The position numbers and the translations under genes were made by a program. The notes under the pieces were generated by a model. The model searched no databases. It had not been told where the DNA came from and was given only the letters and a program-made list of their open reading frames with translations. Positions 53,008-61,547 of a DNA stretch of 64,000 bases are shown piece by piece (position 1 is the stretch's first letter; every line of letters begins with the position of its first letter). The stretch covers positions 124,001-188,000 of the forward strand of contig CAWEUU010000005.1 of assembly GCA_963812335.1 (NCBI GenBank), given 5' to 3'. This stretch comes from VRUE01 sp963812335. GTDB taxonomy: Bacteria > Actinomycetota > Thermoleophilia > Solirubrobacterales > 70-9.

Positions 53008-54276
53008 TCAGACGGGGATCGGCGTGGAAGGGGCGCGGACGATGTGCTCGCGCGCGGCCGCCACGCCGTCTTCGTCGGCCATCCGCCGTGCGACCTCCTG
53101 TGCCCGTTCGTGCACACCGGCATCCAGGATCCGCTGCAGCCCGCGGTACAGCCGCCGCGCGTCGAGCTTCTTGAAGGGGATCGTGTCCCCGATCCCAAGC
53201 GCACGGCAGCGCGCCCCCCAGAACGGCTGATCGGCGAGCACGGAGCAGACGAGGGTGGGGATGCCGGCTCGGATGCTGGCAGCCGTCGTGCCTGCGCCGC
53301 CGTGATGTACGGCGGCGGCGCAGCGCGGCAACAGGCTCTGATGGTCGATCGCGTCGACCACGTAGAGGTTCTCGTCTCCGGCGCTCGCCAGCTCGCTCCA
53401 CCCGGCGCCGACGATCGCGCGCACTCCGAGCTCGGTCGAGACCTTCTGGATCGTCGCCAGCATCGCGTGCTCGTCGAGCACGGGCATGCTGCCGAAGCCG
53501 AAGAAGACCGGCGGCGGCCCTGCCGCCAACCAGGCCTCCAGCTCATCCGGAATGCCAGACTCGCCGAGCCGGGCGCGCAGCTCCGGCCACGGCTCGAGAA
53601 AGCCCGCCGGGCGCAGTGCCGGCGACCAGTCGGCGGGCGCTGGAAATAGAGCCTGGCTGTATCCGAGCAGGCAGGGCGCGCCGGCGCCGAGCCCGCGCCG
53701 CCAGCGCGACCAGCTCGGTGGCGCCAGCCCCAGTTCCTCGTGCAGGCTCGCGAGGTCGTCGCGCTGCGACCGGTAGAAGACGCCGAAGGCGGCGTCGTGA
53801 CTGAGCCGCTTCAGCGGCCCGATCCTCCGCTGCGTGAGCAGCGGTGACATGTAGGCCCGCGACGGGGCTATCGGGCAGAGGTGAAGCGGTACCAGCGGAA
53901 TTCCGTTGGCCTCGGCTACGGCTTCGCAGCGGCCGACAGTGAGGATGCCGCATACGAGCATGTCGGCCTCGCGGCCGGCCTCGACCAGCACCCGCCGGTT
54001 CGCCTCCCAGTAGGGCCGTTCGACGCTCTCTACCCAGCGAAAGAACGGCCCCAGGCGCCCGTCGGCGAGCATCCGCTGACCGCTTTCCGCGCCGAGCAGC
54101 TCCTGCGCGTCAAGCGGGAACGGCCGGTAGGCGAGCCCGGCCGCCTGGACCATCTCCTCGCCGTTGAGCGGAGCGACCACCTCGACATCCTCGCCGGCGT
54201 CGGCCAGCGCCCTGCCGAGGCAGACGAAGGGCTGTACGTCGCCCCGCGACCCGGAGACCACCAGCGCGATCTTCAT
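53008..54276 (-). CDS. GT1-family (sterol/rhamnosyl-type) glycosyltransferase
   Basis: A 422-residue GT-B glycosyltransferase: MKIALVVSGSRGDVQPFVCLGRALADAGEDVEVVAP at the N-terminus (the GSRGDVQP motif is typical of UGT80 and related enzymes), PPVFFGFGSMPVLDE in the hinge, and the donor-site SLLPRCAAAVHHGGAGTTAASIRAGIPTLVCSVLADQPFWGARCRALGIG. It transfers a sugar to a lipophilic acceptor such as a sterol, hopanoid or polyketide. It lies between copy B of the 29-nt element and the truncated purC copy. Unlike the glycosyltransferase at 14-15 kb it has no adjacent TetR gene. Confidence 0.92.
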   Translation of the reverse strand: MKIALVVSGSRGDVQPFVCLGRALADAGEDVEVVAPLNGEEMVQAAGLAYRPFPLDAQELLGAESGQRMLADGRLGPFFRWVESVERPYWEANRRVLVEAGREADMLVCGILTVGRCEAVAEANGIPLVPLHLCPIAPSRAYMSPLLTQRRIGPLKRLSHDAAFGVFYRSQRDDLASLHEELGLAPPSWSRWRRGLGAGAPCLLGYSQALFPAPADWSPALRPAGFLEPWPELRARLGESGIPDELEAWLAAGPPPVFFGFGSMPVLDEHAMLATIQKVSTELGVRAIVGAGWSELASAGDENLYVVDAIDHQSLLPRCAAAVHHGGAGTTAASIRAGIPTLVCSVLADQPFWGARCRALGIGDTIPFKKLDARRLYRGLQRILDAGVHERAQEVARRMADEDGVAAAREHIVRAPSTPIPV

Positions 54277-54300
54277 GCCCGCCAGGGTCGCCCGTCGGGG

Positions 54301-54329
54301 TGCTCACCCGCCAGGCCATTTGCTGCTCA
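54301..54329 (-). promoter_or_regulatory. 29-nt conserved element, copy B (upstream of the glycosyltransferase gene)
   Basis: See copy A at 50739-50767. Copy B begins 24 nt upstream of the glycosyltransferase start (copy A is 45 nt upstream of its gene). The match extends weakly on both sides, into the ATPase 3' end remnant, which supports a common origin of the two units. Confidence 0.55.
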
Positions 54330-54617
54330 TTTGTTCGCCCGACCAGGCCGCGAACCCGTAGAGCTTGCGCTGTCAGAGCCGCTCCGCGGCGCCAGTCGTG
54401 TGCGAAGACGGCCCGCCGGGGGGCCTTCCACCTCGAAATCTGCGTCCCTCGCCCGGTGGTAGTCGATGTCGTCAACCAGGAAGCGCGCGGTCCTCACCTG
54501 TTCGCCCGGCCGCGGGCCGGGCCCGTGGATGAAGAAGAGCCAGAAGTCAGGCTCCGGTGCCTTGATCGCCGCGCGGAACCGCTCGATCTGCGCTTCGCCG
54601 ACCGCGAGAAGCGTCGG
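54330..54617 (-). pseudogene. Decayed second copy of the STAND-like ATPase gene
   Basis: No open frame of useful length exists here, but four blocks match the intact ATPase gene in order: 54330-54377 (C-terminal coding end), 54389-54471 (cf. 51244-51325), 54465-54521 (cf. 51460-51510) and 54518-54612 (cf. 52740-52832, the P-loop region). The intervening parts (about 420, 135 and 1230 bp) are deleted. This is the degraded ATPase that once stood between purC and the glycosyltransferase gene. It fills the otherwise gene-free stretch 54277-54617. Confidence 0.85.
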
Positions 54618-55466
54618 CTAGAAGCTGCGCTCCGTGATCCGCTCGTAGGCCTCGACGTACTTGGCCCGCGTCTGCTCGATCACGTCGGCCGGCAGCTCCG
54701 GCGCCGGCGGCTTCTTGTCCCAGCCGGCCTGCGTCGCCCAGTCGCGCACGAACTGCTTGTCGAAGGAGGGTTGCGTCTTGCCCGGCTCGTAGCGGTCGGC
54801 GGGCCAGAAGCGCGAGGAGTCCGGGGTCAGCACCTCGTCGGCGAGGACGATCTCGGCGCCGGCGTGGCGGCCGAACTCGAACTTGGTGTCGGCGAGGATG
54901 ATCCCGCGCTCGGCCGCGTGCTCGGCGCCGCGCCGGTAGACCTCGATCGAGATCCGCCGCAGCTCCTCCATCAGGGCCCTGTCGCCGACGAGGTCCGCCG
55001 CCCGCTCGAAGTCGACGTTCTCGTCGTGGTCACCGATCTCCGCCTTGGTCGCCGGAGTGAAGATCGGCTCGGGCAGCTCGTCGGACTCGAGCAAGCCTGA
55101 CGGCAGCTCGATCCCGCAGACCGCGCCGCCTTCCTTGTATTCCTTCCAGCCCGAGCCGGAGAGGTAGCCGCGCACGACGCACTCGACCGGGTACATCTCC
55201 AACCGCCGCACCCGCATCGCTCGTTCGGCGACCTCCTCCGGCACGTCGGCGGAGAGAAAGTGGTTGGGGACGATGTCGCCGCTCAGCTCGAACCAGAATT
55301 CGGAGATCCGGTTGAGCACCTTGCCCTTGTCGGTGACCGGCGTCGGCATCACCACGTCGTAGATCGAGATCCGGTCGGAGGCGACCATCAGCAGGTCGTC
55401 CTCCCACTCATAGATCTCGCGCACCTTGCCCGAGGAGTGGAGCTTGAGGTCGGCGACGGCGGTCAT
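54618..55466 (-). CDS. purC: SAICAR synthetase
   Basis: A 282-residue enzyme joining CAIR and aspartate. LKLHSSGKVREIYEWEDDLLMVASDRISIYDVVMPTPVTDKGKVLNRISEFWFELS is the conserved N-terminus, followed by VECVVRGYLSGSGWKEYK and ILADTKFEFGRHAGAEIVLADEVLTPDSSRFWPADRY, and the conserved C-terminal FDKQFVRDWATQAGWDKKPPAPELP. The start MTAVADLKL is preferred over an upstream Met in low-quality sequence. The 3' end is the source of the duplicated fragment at 52922-52999. Confidence 0.97.
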   Translation of the reverse strand: MTAVADLKLHSSGKVREIYEWEDDLLMVASDRISIYDVVMPTPVTDKGKVLNRISEFWFELSGDIVPNHFLSADVPEEVAERAMRVRRLEMYPVECVVRGYLSGSGWKEYKEGGAVCGIELPSGLLESDELPEPIFTPATKAEIGDHDENVDFERAADLVGDRALMEELRRISIEVYRRGAEHAAERGIILADTKFEFGRHAGAEIVLADEVLTPDSSRFWPADRYEPGKTQPSFDKQFVRDWATQAGWDKKPPAPELPADVIEQTRAKYVEAYERITERSF

Positions 55467-55553
55467 CCGGCGCGATGCTAGCTGGCGACGGACGCCGCTG
55501 CCCCGGGGGGACACCCCAACCCCTCTTTAATCTGCGTCTGCGAGGCTTCGCTG

Positions 55554-56876
55554 ATGCTGCCGCCTGAACCGGATTACTCGCCGTTGTCGCAGACCTTGCG
55601 CTGGAGCTTCAGGCCGTTGCCGTTCATGCAGGAGTGTCGCGAGAGGTATGGAGACAGCTTCAGCGTGAAGTTCCTCAGCTTCGAGCGGCCGATGGTGATG
55701 ATCTCCGATCCGGCGGCGATCAAGGCGCTCTACACGGAGCGTGCGCATGGTCTGCCCCCGGGCCGCGAGGTGGTGCTGACGCCGGTCGTCGGGCCTCATT
55801 CAGTGCTGGTGATCGAGGGCGCCGACCATCTCGCGCATCGCAGGCTGATGCTGCCGGCGTTCCATGGCGAGCGGATGCTGTCCTACGAGCCGATCGTCAA
55901 CGAGATCGTCGATGCCGAGATCGATTCCTGGCCGCTTGGCGTTGAGTTCGGGATCCATCGCCATATGCAGGCGATGACGCTGGAGGTGATCCTGCGTGTT
56001 GTCTTTGGAGTCGCGGAGGGGCCCCGCCTCGAGCGGCTGCGCGTTCTGCTGACCAAGGTGCTGGAGGAAACCGCCTCTCCGTTCACGCAGCTGATCGGCC
56101 TTGCGGCTCGTCGCTTCGGGGGCCGGGGCCCGTGGGCCAGATTCGAGGGCCAGCTCAAGGCGGTTGACGATCTGCTTTACGCCGAGATTGCCGAGCGCCG
56201 CGCCGAAGGCGACTTCGAGGAGCGCGACGACATCCTCTCGCAACTGATGCAGGCTCGTTTCGAGGATGGCGAGCCGATGAGCGACACCGACCTGCGTGAC
56301 CAGCTGATGACGCTGCTGCTGGCCGGCCATGAGACGACCGCGACCGCGCTCGCCTGGACCTTCGACCTGCTGTTGCGCCACCCGCGCGAGCTGGCGCGGC
56401 TGCGGGACTCGCTCGAGGCGGGCGAGGACGAGTACCTGCGGGCGACGATCAGCGAGTCGCTGCGGTTGCGCCCGGTGGTGCCGCTGGCCGGGCGTCGGCT
56501 CAACACCGAGCTCGAGGCCGACGGCCTGACTCTGCCGGCGGGCACCGACGTCACGCCGGCTATCTGGCTCGCCCACACCCGCGCCGACGCCTATCCCGAG
56601 CCCTTCGCCTTCCGGCCCCAGCGCTTCATCGAGGACCCGCCGGACACTTACGCCTGGGTGCCCTTCGGGGGAGGCGTGAGGCGCTGCCTCGGCGCCGCCT
56701 TCGCCGAGTTCGAGATGCGCATCGTCCTGCGCGAGGTCCTCGGTCGCTGCGAGTTGCACAAGGCCGACCCCCGGCCGGAGAAGATCGGCCGCCGCAACAT
56801 CACCCTCTCGCCCAAGGACGGCACCCCGGTCGTCCTCACCGCGCGCCACCCGGCCCGCGAGTTGGCTGCGGCCTAG
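55554..56876 (+). CDS. Cytochrome P450
   Basis: A 440-residue soluble bacterial P450. I-helix LLLAGHETTATALAW (AGxxTT), K-helix ESLRLRP (ExxR), PxRF motif FRPQRFIEDPP and heme loop WVPFGGGVRRCLGAAFAEFEMR (axial Cys). The N-terminal PPEPDYSPLSQTLRWSFRPLPFMQECRERYGDSFSV suggests a CYP110/CYP135/138-like enzyme, which act on fatty acids, terpenes or steroids; the substrate cannot be deduced. It is divergent from purC and is the only plus-strand gene in this purine block. No ferredoxin or reductase gene is adjacent. Confidence 0.95.
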   Translation: MLPPEPDYSPLSQTLRWSFRPLPFMQECRERYGDSFSVKFLSFERPMVMISDPAAIKALYTERAHGLPPGREVVLTPVVGPHSVLVIEGADHLAHRRLMLPAFHGERMLSYEPIVNEIVDAEIDSWPLGVEFGIHRHMQAMTLEVILRVVFGVAEGPRLERLRVLLTKVLEETASPFTQLIGLAARRFGGRGPWARFEGQLKAVDDLLYAEIAERRAEGDFEERDDILSQLMQARFEDGEPMSDTDLRDQLMTLLLAGHETTATALAWTFDLLLRHPRELARLRDSLEAGEDEYLRATISESLRLRPVVPLAGRRLNTELEADGLTLPAGTDVTPAIWLAHTRADAYPEPFAFRPQRFIEDPPDTYAWVPFGGGVRRCLGAAFAEFEMRIVLREVLGRCELHKADPRPEKIGRRNITLSPKDGTPVVLTARHPARELAAA

Positions 56877-56936
56877 ACCCCACCACCGCCGGCGTTCGCC
56901 CCCGAGCCGGAGACCGCCCCGCCGTCGTCGAGGGGC

Positions 56937-58355
56937 CTACGGCAGTGCCGCGAGCGCCTCGGCGGCGGCGCGTTCGCCGGACTGCACTGCGCCGTCCATG
57001 TAGCCGCTCCACTCGGTCGCGGTCTCGGAACCGGCCCAGTGAAGCGGGCCGATCGGGGCGCGCAGCGCCTCGCCGTATTCGGTCCAGCCGCCGGTTGTCA
57101 TCAGGCAGCCGTAGCAGCCCCGCGTCCACTCCTCCTCGGCCCAGACCCGCTCGATGAAGCGCTCGGGCCGCGCTGCGCGCTCGCCAAATAGGCGGCCGTG
57201 GCCGGCGAGGATCGCCTCGCGGCGCTCCGCCGCCGGACGGGCTCCCCAATCGCGCGCAAGGCGGCCCTCGAGGAAGCCGAGCAGGACGCCCGGGCTGCCG
57301 TCGGGGGGCGAGTTGTCGAAGACGACGCGGGCCGGGTTGGCGTCGGTGGCGGCCTGGCCGGAGAGCCCCTGCTCGCGCCAGAACGGCTCGTCGTAGATCG
57401 CCATCGTCTTGATCACCGTGCCCTGCGGCATCCGCTGGGTGAGCTGGTCGCGCCGGGCCGGCAACGGCCGGTCGTAGGCGATCCGCCCGGCCAGCGTCGG
57501 CGGCAGGGCGACGATCGCCCGGCGGGCGCGCACCTGTAGGCCGCCCGCTTCGCCGCCCGGTCCATCGGCCTCGATCGTGACGCCGCCCTCGCCGTGGGCG
57601 ATTCGCCGCACCGGGGCGCCCAGCCGCAGGCGCTCTCCCCCGAGCTGCTCGGCCATCAGCAGCGGGATCCGCTGCGAGCCGCCGTGGAAGCGGTCCTGCT
57701 GGGCGCCGCCGCCGGTGCCGACGAGGCTGTTGAAGCCGCTGCCCGAGCGGGTGTAGAAGAGCACGTGCAGCAGCGAGACGTCAGCGGGCTCGGCGGCCCA
57801 GACCGCCTCTGTCGCCAGCTCGAACAGTGTGCGGGCCGCCGCCGTGCGGGTGTTGCGCCGGATCCAGGTGGCGAAGGTCTGGCCGTCCCAGCGCCGCGCC
57901 TTCGGCGCCGCCCACGGTTGCGCCAGCGGCACCCGCCGCGCCATTCGGTCGAGCCGCGCCCGGGCGATTTCGAACTCTGCCAGCGCCGCCGGTGAGATCG
58001 CCTTGGAGAGCTCGCGCACGAGGCCGAGGCGAGCATCGGTGATCGCGCCGGTGTAGGCGGCGCGGCGGCCACCGATCTCGATCAGGTGGCGGCCGTCGTC
58101 GTAGGTGGGGAAGGTCTCGACGCCGAGCTCGACGGCGAGGGCCGCGATCCGGTCCTGCGTCGGGCCGATCCACTGGCCGCCGATCTCGACGATTTTGCCG
58201 TCGCCGATCTCTTCGTTGAGGACCCGACCGCCAACCCGCTCGCGCGCCTCGAGCACCAGCGGCTGCGATCCGGCGGATAGGACCCGCCGCGCCGCGACCA
58301 GGCCGGCGAGGCCGGCGCCCACGATCGCGACATCGGCTTCCAGCCGCTCGGGCAC
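56937..58355 (-). CDS. Flavin monoamine oxidase-family protein
   Basis: A 472-residue amine oxidase: FAD motif DVAIVGAGLAGLVAARRVLSAGSQPLVLEARERVGGRV, EIGGQWIGPTQDRIAALAVELG, ALPPTLAGRIAYDRPLP and C-terminal PIGPLHWAGSETATEWSGYMDGAVQSGERAAAEAL. TRGCYGCLM holds a Cys in the position where human MAO attaches FAD (SGGCY), so covalent FAD is possible. It begins 7 bp after the purB stop, so it is likely co-transcribed with purD-purE-purB although it is not a purine gene. Amine substrate unknown; tryptamine-like or polyamine oxidation is a guess. Confidence 0.9.
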   Translation of the reverse strand: MPERLEADVAIVGAGLAGLVAARRVLSAGSQPLVLEARERVGGRVLNEEIGDGKIVEIGGQWIGPTQDRIAALAVELGVETFPTYDDGRHLIEIGGRRAAYTGAITDARLGLVRELSKAISPAALAEFEIARARLDRMARRVPLAQPWAAPKARRWDGQTFATWIRRNTRTAAARTLFELATEAVWAAEPADVSLLHVLFYTRSGSGFNSLVGTGGGAQQDRFHGGSQRIPLLMAEQLGGERLRLGAPVRRIAHGEGGVTIEADGPGGEAGGLQVRARRAIVALPPTLAGRIAYDRPLPARRDQLTQRMPQGTVIKTMAIYDEPFWREQGLSGQAATDANPARVVFDNSPPDGSPGVLLGFLEGRLARDWGARPAAERREAILAGHGRLFGERAARPERFIERVWAEEEWTRGCYGCLMTTGGWTEYGEALRAPIGPLHWAGSETATEWSGYMDGAVQSGERAAAEALAALP

Positions 58356-58362
58356 CGTCGCC

Positions 58363-59646
58363 TCAGTCCCGCAGCGCTTCCAGGCGCTCGAAGATCGCCG
58401 GAACGTGGCCGAGGTAGGCGCTGTGGTCGAAGATCGCGTCGAGGTCGAGCTCGGGAGCCGCCTCGCCGAGCAGCTCGCGGAAGTGGGTGCCGCTGTCCCA
58501 GGCGCGCTGGGCGTTCTCCTGGACGACCCGGTAGGCGTCGTCGCGGGTCAGCCCCGACTCGACCAGGGCGGTCAGCGCGCGCTGGCTGAACAGGGCGCCG
58601 TGGGTCAGCTCGAGATTCTCCCTCATGCGCTCAGCGCGGACCGTCATCTCCGCTGCGACGCCGGTCGCCAGGCTGAGCATGTAGTCGAGGCCGATCGTCG
58701 CGTCGGGCAGGATCACCCGCTCGGCGCCGGAGTGCGAGATGTCGCGCTCGTGCCAGAGGGCGATGTTCTCCAGGCCGGTCTGGGCGTAGCCGCGCAGCAC
58801 CCGGGCGAGGCCGGTGATCCGCTCGGTGCGGATCGGGTTGCGCTTGTGCGGCATCGCCGAGGAGCCCTTCTGCCCGGCGCCGAACGGCTCCTCCACCTCG
58901 CGCACCTCGGTGCGTTGCAGGTTGCGGACCTCGGTCGCGAAGCGCTCCAGCCCGGCGCCGGCGATCGCGATGCCCGAGGTCAGCTCGGCGTGGCGGTCAC
59001 GGGGCACGACCTGTGTTGCGACATCCTCGCGCTGCAGTCCGAGCCGCTCCATCACCCGCGCCTCGACCGCCGGCGGCACGGAGGCGTAGGTGCCGACCGC
59101 ACCGGAGAGCTTGCCGAAGCGCAGCTGCTCGAAGGCGTGCTCGAGCCGGGCCAGGTTGCGGTCGGCCTCGAAGGCGAAGCCGGCGAGCCGCAGGCCGAAG
59201 GTCGTCGGCTCGGCGTGGACGCCGTGGGTGCGGCCGACGCAAAGCGTCTCGCGCTGCTCCAGCGCCCGCTCGATCAGCGCGTCGCGGTAGGCGCGCGCCG
59301 AGGCGAGCACGATCTCGCCGGCCTGGCGCAGCTGCAGCGCCAACGCCGTGTCGAGCACGTCGGAGGAGGTGAGCCCGTAGTGGATCCAGCGCCCGTGCTC
59401 GCCGACCGACTGTGCGACGACGTCGACGAAGGCAGCGACGTCATGGTCGGTCACCCGCTCGCGCTCGTTTACCGCCTCGACCGTGAAGGCTGCGTTCGCG
59501 CGTGCCGCCGCGGCCGCCTCGGCCGGGACGACCCCCTCTTCGGCCCAGGCCTCGGTCGCCGCCAGCTCGACCTCGAGCCAGCACTCGAGCTTGCGCTGCT
59601 GAGACCAGACCTCGCCGATCTCCTTGCGGGTGTACCTACCGATCAT
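58363..59646 (-). CDS. purB: Adenylosuccinate lyase
   Basis: A 427-residue tetrameric lyase acting twice in purine synthesis. Signatures: REKIG-like RYTRKEIGEVWSQQRKLECWLEVELA at the N-terminus, VGRTHGVHAEPTTFG (catalytic His region), EVEEPFGAGQKGSSAMPHKRNPIRTERITGLAR (family signature with the catalytic Ser) and a C-terminal helical bundle ending YLGHVPAIFERLEALRD. It follows purE by 29 bp. Confidence 0.98.
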   Translation of the reverse strand: MIGRYTRKEIGEVWSQQRKLECWLEVELAATEAWAEEGVVPAEAAAAARANAAFTVEAVNERERVTDHDVAAFVDVVAQSVGEHGRWIHYGLTSSDVLDTALALQLRQAGEIVLASARAYRDALIERALEQRETLCVGRTHGVHAEPTTFGLRLAGFAFEADRNLARLEHAFEQLRFGKLSGAVGTYASVPPAVEARVMERLGLQREDVATQVVPRDRHAELTSGIAIAGAGLERFATEVRNLQRTEVREVEEPFGAGQKGSSAMPHKRNPIRTERITGLARVLRGYAQTGLENIALWHERDISHSGAERVILPDATIGLDYMLSLATGVAAEMTVRAERMRENLELTHGALFSQRALTALVESGLTRDDAYRVVQENAQRAWDSGTHFRELLGEAAPELDLDAIFDHSAYLGHVPAIFERLEALRD

Positions 59647-59675
59647 TGGAGGAATCCAAGGTAATACCCATCACG

Positions 59676-60158
59676 TCAGCAGTTGATTATTCGAACCGCC
59701 AACAGCCCGGCGTTCTTCGCTCCGTCGACCGCCACGCAGGCGACCGGCACTCCGGGCGGCATCTGCACCGCCGAGAGCAGCGCGTCGAGCCCTCCGAGGC
59801 TCTTGCCGAGAATCGGCACGCCGATCACGGGCAGGTCGGTGTGGGCGGCGGCGACGCCGGGCAGCGCCGCCGACATCCCGGCCCCGGCGATGATCGCCCG
59901 CAGTCCGCGCATGCGCGCGTTCTGGCAGTACTCGCGCACCTTCTCCGGGTCGCGGTGGGCGCTCATCACGCGCACCTCGTAGCGAATGCCGGCCTCGTGC
60001 AGGGCGGCGCCGGCGGGCTGCATCTTGGGCTTGTCGTTCTTCGAGCCCATGATGATCCCGACGTGGGGCTCGTCGACCTCGATCTCCTCGAAGGCCTCCT
60101 CGACCGCTGGCATCGCGGTCGCTCCGCTGGGCTGCGGCTCCTCTGAGATCTCGCTCAT
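59676..60158 (-). CDS. purE: 5-(Carboxyamino)imidazole ribonucleotide mutase
   Basis: A 160-residue octameric mutase. HVGIIMGSKNDKPKMQPA and SAHRDPEKVREYC correspond to the conserved GSxSD and SAHRTP motifs, with Asn for Ser and Asp for Thr here; IIAGAGMSAALPGVAAAHTDLPVIGVPILGKSLGGLDALLSAVQMPPGVPVACVAVDGAKNAGLLAVRII is standard. An N-terminal acidic extension of about 30 residues (SEISEEPQPSGATAMPAVEEAFEEIEV) precedes the fold. The substitutions sit at substrate-contact motifs and deserve note. A purK gene is not in this window. Confidence 0.96.
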   Translation of the reverse strand: MSEISEEPQPSGATAMPAVEEAFEEIEVDEPHVGIIMGSKNDKPKMQPAGAALHEAGIRYEVRVMSAHRDPEKVREYCQNARMRGLRAIIAGAGMSAALPGVAAAHTDLPVIGVPILGKSLGGLDALLSAVQMPPGVPVACVAVDGAKNAGLLAVRIINC

Positions 60159-60188
60159 CGTTTCCTCTCTGGGTCTGGGTTCTTCACG

Positions 60189-61466
60189 TCAGCTGGGCAC
60201 CCGCTCGACCGCGCGGGCGGCGATGTCGGAGCGGATCTGCATTCCCTCGAACGAGATCCGACCGGCTGCATCGTACGCCCGATCGCGCGCTGCGGCCGGC
60301 GTCGGCCCGAGCGCGGTGACGTTGAGGACCCGGCCGCCGGCGGTGACGATCTCGCCCTCGCGCGCCGCAGTGCCGGCGTGGGTCAGCTCGGCGAGCTCGG
60401 CGGCGGCCGCGAGGCCCTCGATGACGTCGCCCTTCGAGGAGGACTCCGGGTAGCCGCCCGAGGCCAGCACCACGGTCACCGCCCAGTCGGAGCCAAATTC
60501 CGCCTCGACTCCGGCGAGGCCCCCCGGCTCGCGCGCCGCGAGGCAGAGCTCGAGCAGGTCGGAGCGCAGCCGCGGCAGCACGGCCTGCGTCTCGGGGTCG
60601 CCGAAGCGGGTGTTGAACTCGAGCACCTTCGGCCCCTCGGGCCCGACCATCAGACCGGCGTAGAGGACGCCGTGGAAGGGCGCGCCGCGCGCCGCCATCG
60701 CGGCGACGACCGGCCGGTGCACCGAGTCGACGATCGCGGCGACCTCGTCCGGGCCGAAGCCCGGCACCGGTGAGTAGCTGCCCATGCCGCCGGTGTTCGG
60801 CCCCTCGTCGCCGTCGAAGATCCGCTTGTAGTCCTGCGCCGGCGCCAGCGGCACGACGTTCTCGCCGTCGCAGAGGGCGAGCAGCGAGAGCTCTTCGCCG
60901 GGCAGGAAGTCCTCCGACACGACCGCGGTCCCGCCGAAGCGCCGCTCGCCGAAGAAGACCTCGATCGCCGTCCGCGCCTCGCCCTCGTCGGCACAGACGA
61001 TCACGCCCTTGCCGGCGGCGAGGCCGTCGGCCTTGAGCACCGTCGGATAGGTGGCGCCGGCGAGCTGCTCGAGCGCCTGCTCGCGAGTGCGCAGCAGCAC
61101 GTGGGCCGCGGTCGGCACGCCGGCCTCCTCCATCAGCTCCTTGGCGAAGGCCTTCGAGCCCTCCAGCTCGGCCGCCGCGGCGCGCGGTCCGAAGGTGGCG
61201 ATCCCAGCACCCTCCAGCGCGTCGACCAGACCCGCGACCAGCGGCGCCTCGGGCCCGACGACGACGAGGTCGACGTCGCGCTCGCGGGCTGCTGCGACGA
61301 TCGCAGGCGCGTCCTCGGCACCAACGTCCGGGAGGCACTCCGCATCGGCCGCGATCCCCGCGTTGCCGGGCGCGCAGAGCAGCTCGGGCGCCCGCGGCGA
61401 GCGCGCGAGTGCCCGCACGATTGCGTGCTCGCGCCCGCCGCCGCCCACGACCAGCACGCGCATCAA
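60189..61466 (-). CDS. purD: Phosphoribosylamine-glycine ligase
   Basis: A 425-residue ATP-grasp enzyme. VLVVGGGGREHAIVRALARSP at the N-terminus, VVVGPEAPLVAGLVDALEGAGIATFGPRAAAAELEGSKAFAKELMEEAGVPTA, EELSLLALCDGENVVPLAPAQDYKRIFDGDEGPNTGGMGSYSPVPG and VLEFNTRFGDPETQAVLPRLRSDLLEL are all in place. It is the first gene of the purD-purE-purB group. Confidence 0.98.
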   Translation of the reverse strand: MMRVLVVGGGGREHAIVRALARSPRAPELLCAPGNAGIAADAECLPDVGAEDAPAIVAAARERDVDLVVVGPEAPLVAGLVDALEGAGIATFGPRAAAAELEGSKAFAKELMEEAGVPTAAHVLLRTREQALEQLAGATYPTVLKADGLAAGKGVIVCADEGEARTAIEVFFGERRFGGTAVVSEDFLPGEELSLLALCDGENVVPLAPAQDYKRIFDGDEGPNTGGMGSYSPVPGFGPDEVAAIVDSVHRPVVAAMAARGAPFHGVLYAGLMVGPEGPKVLEFNTRFGDPETQAVLPRLRSDLLELCLAAREPGGLAGVEAEFGSDWAVTVVLASGGYPESSSKGDVIEGLAAAAELAELTHAGTAAREGEIVTAGGRVLNVTALGPTPAAARDRAYDAAGRISFEGMQIRSDIAARAVERVPS

Positions 61467-61547
61467 GCCGCCCCCGGACGCGGGAGCGAATGCCTGTCCA
61501 TATCTGATTCTTCAGGCATTCGCGGGAGCAGAGGAGGCGGCGCCTTC

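Noticed and set aside
54300..55100. Plus-strand open frame over the purC region
   Set aside because: It is antisense to the purC gene and its remnant ATPase neighbour and shows no domain.
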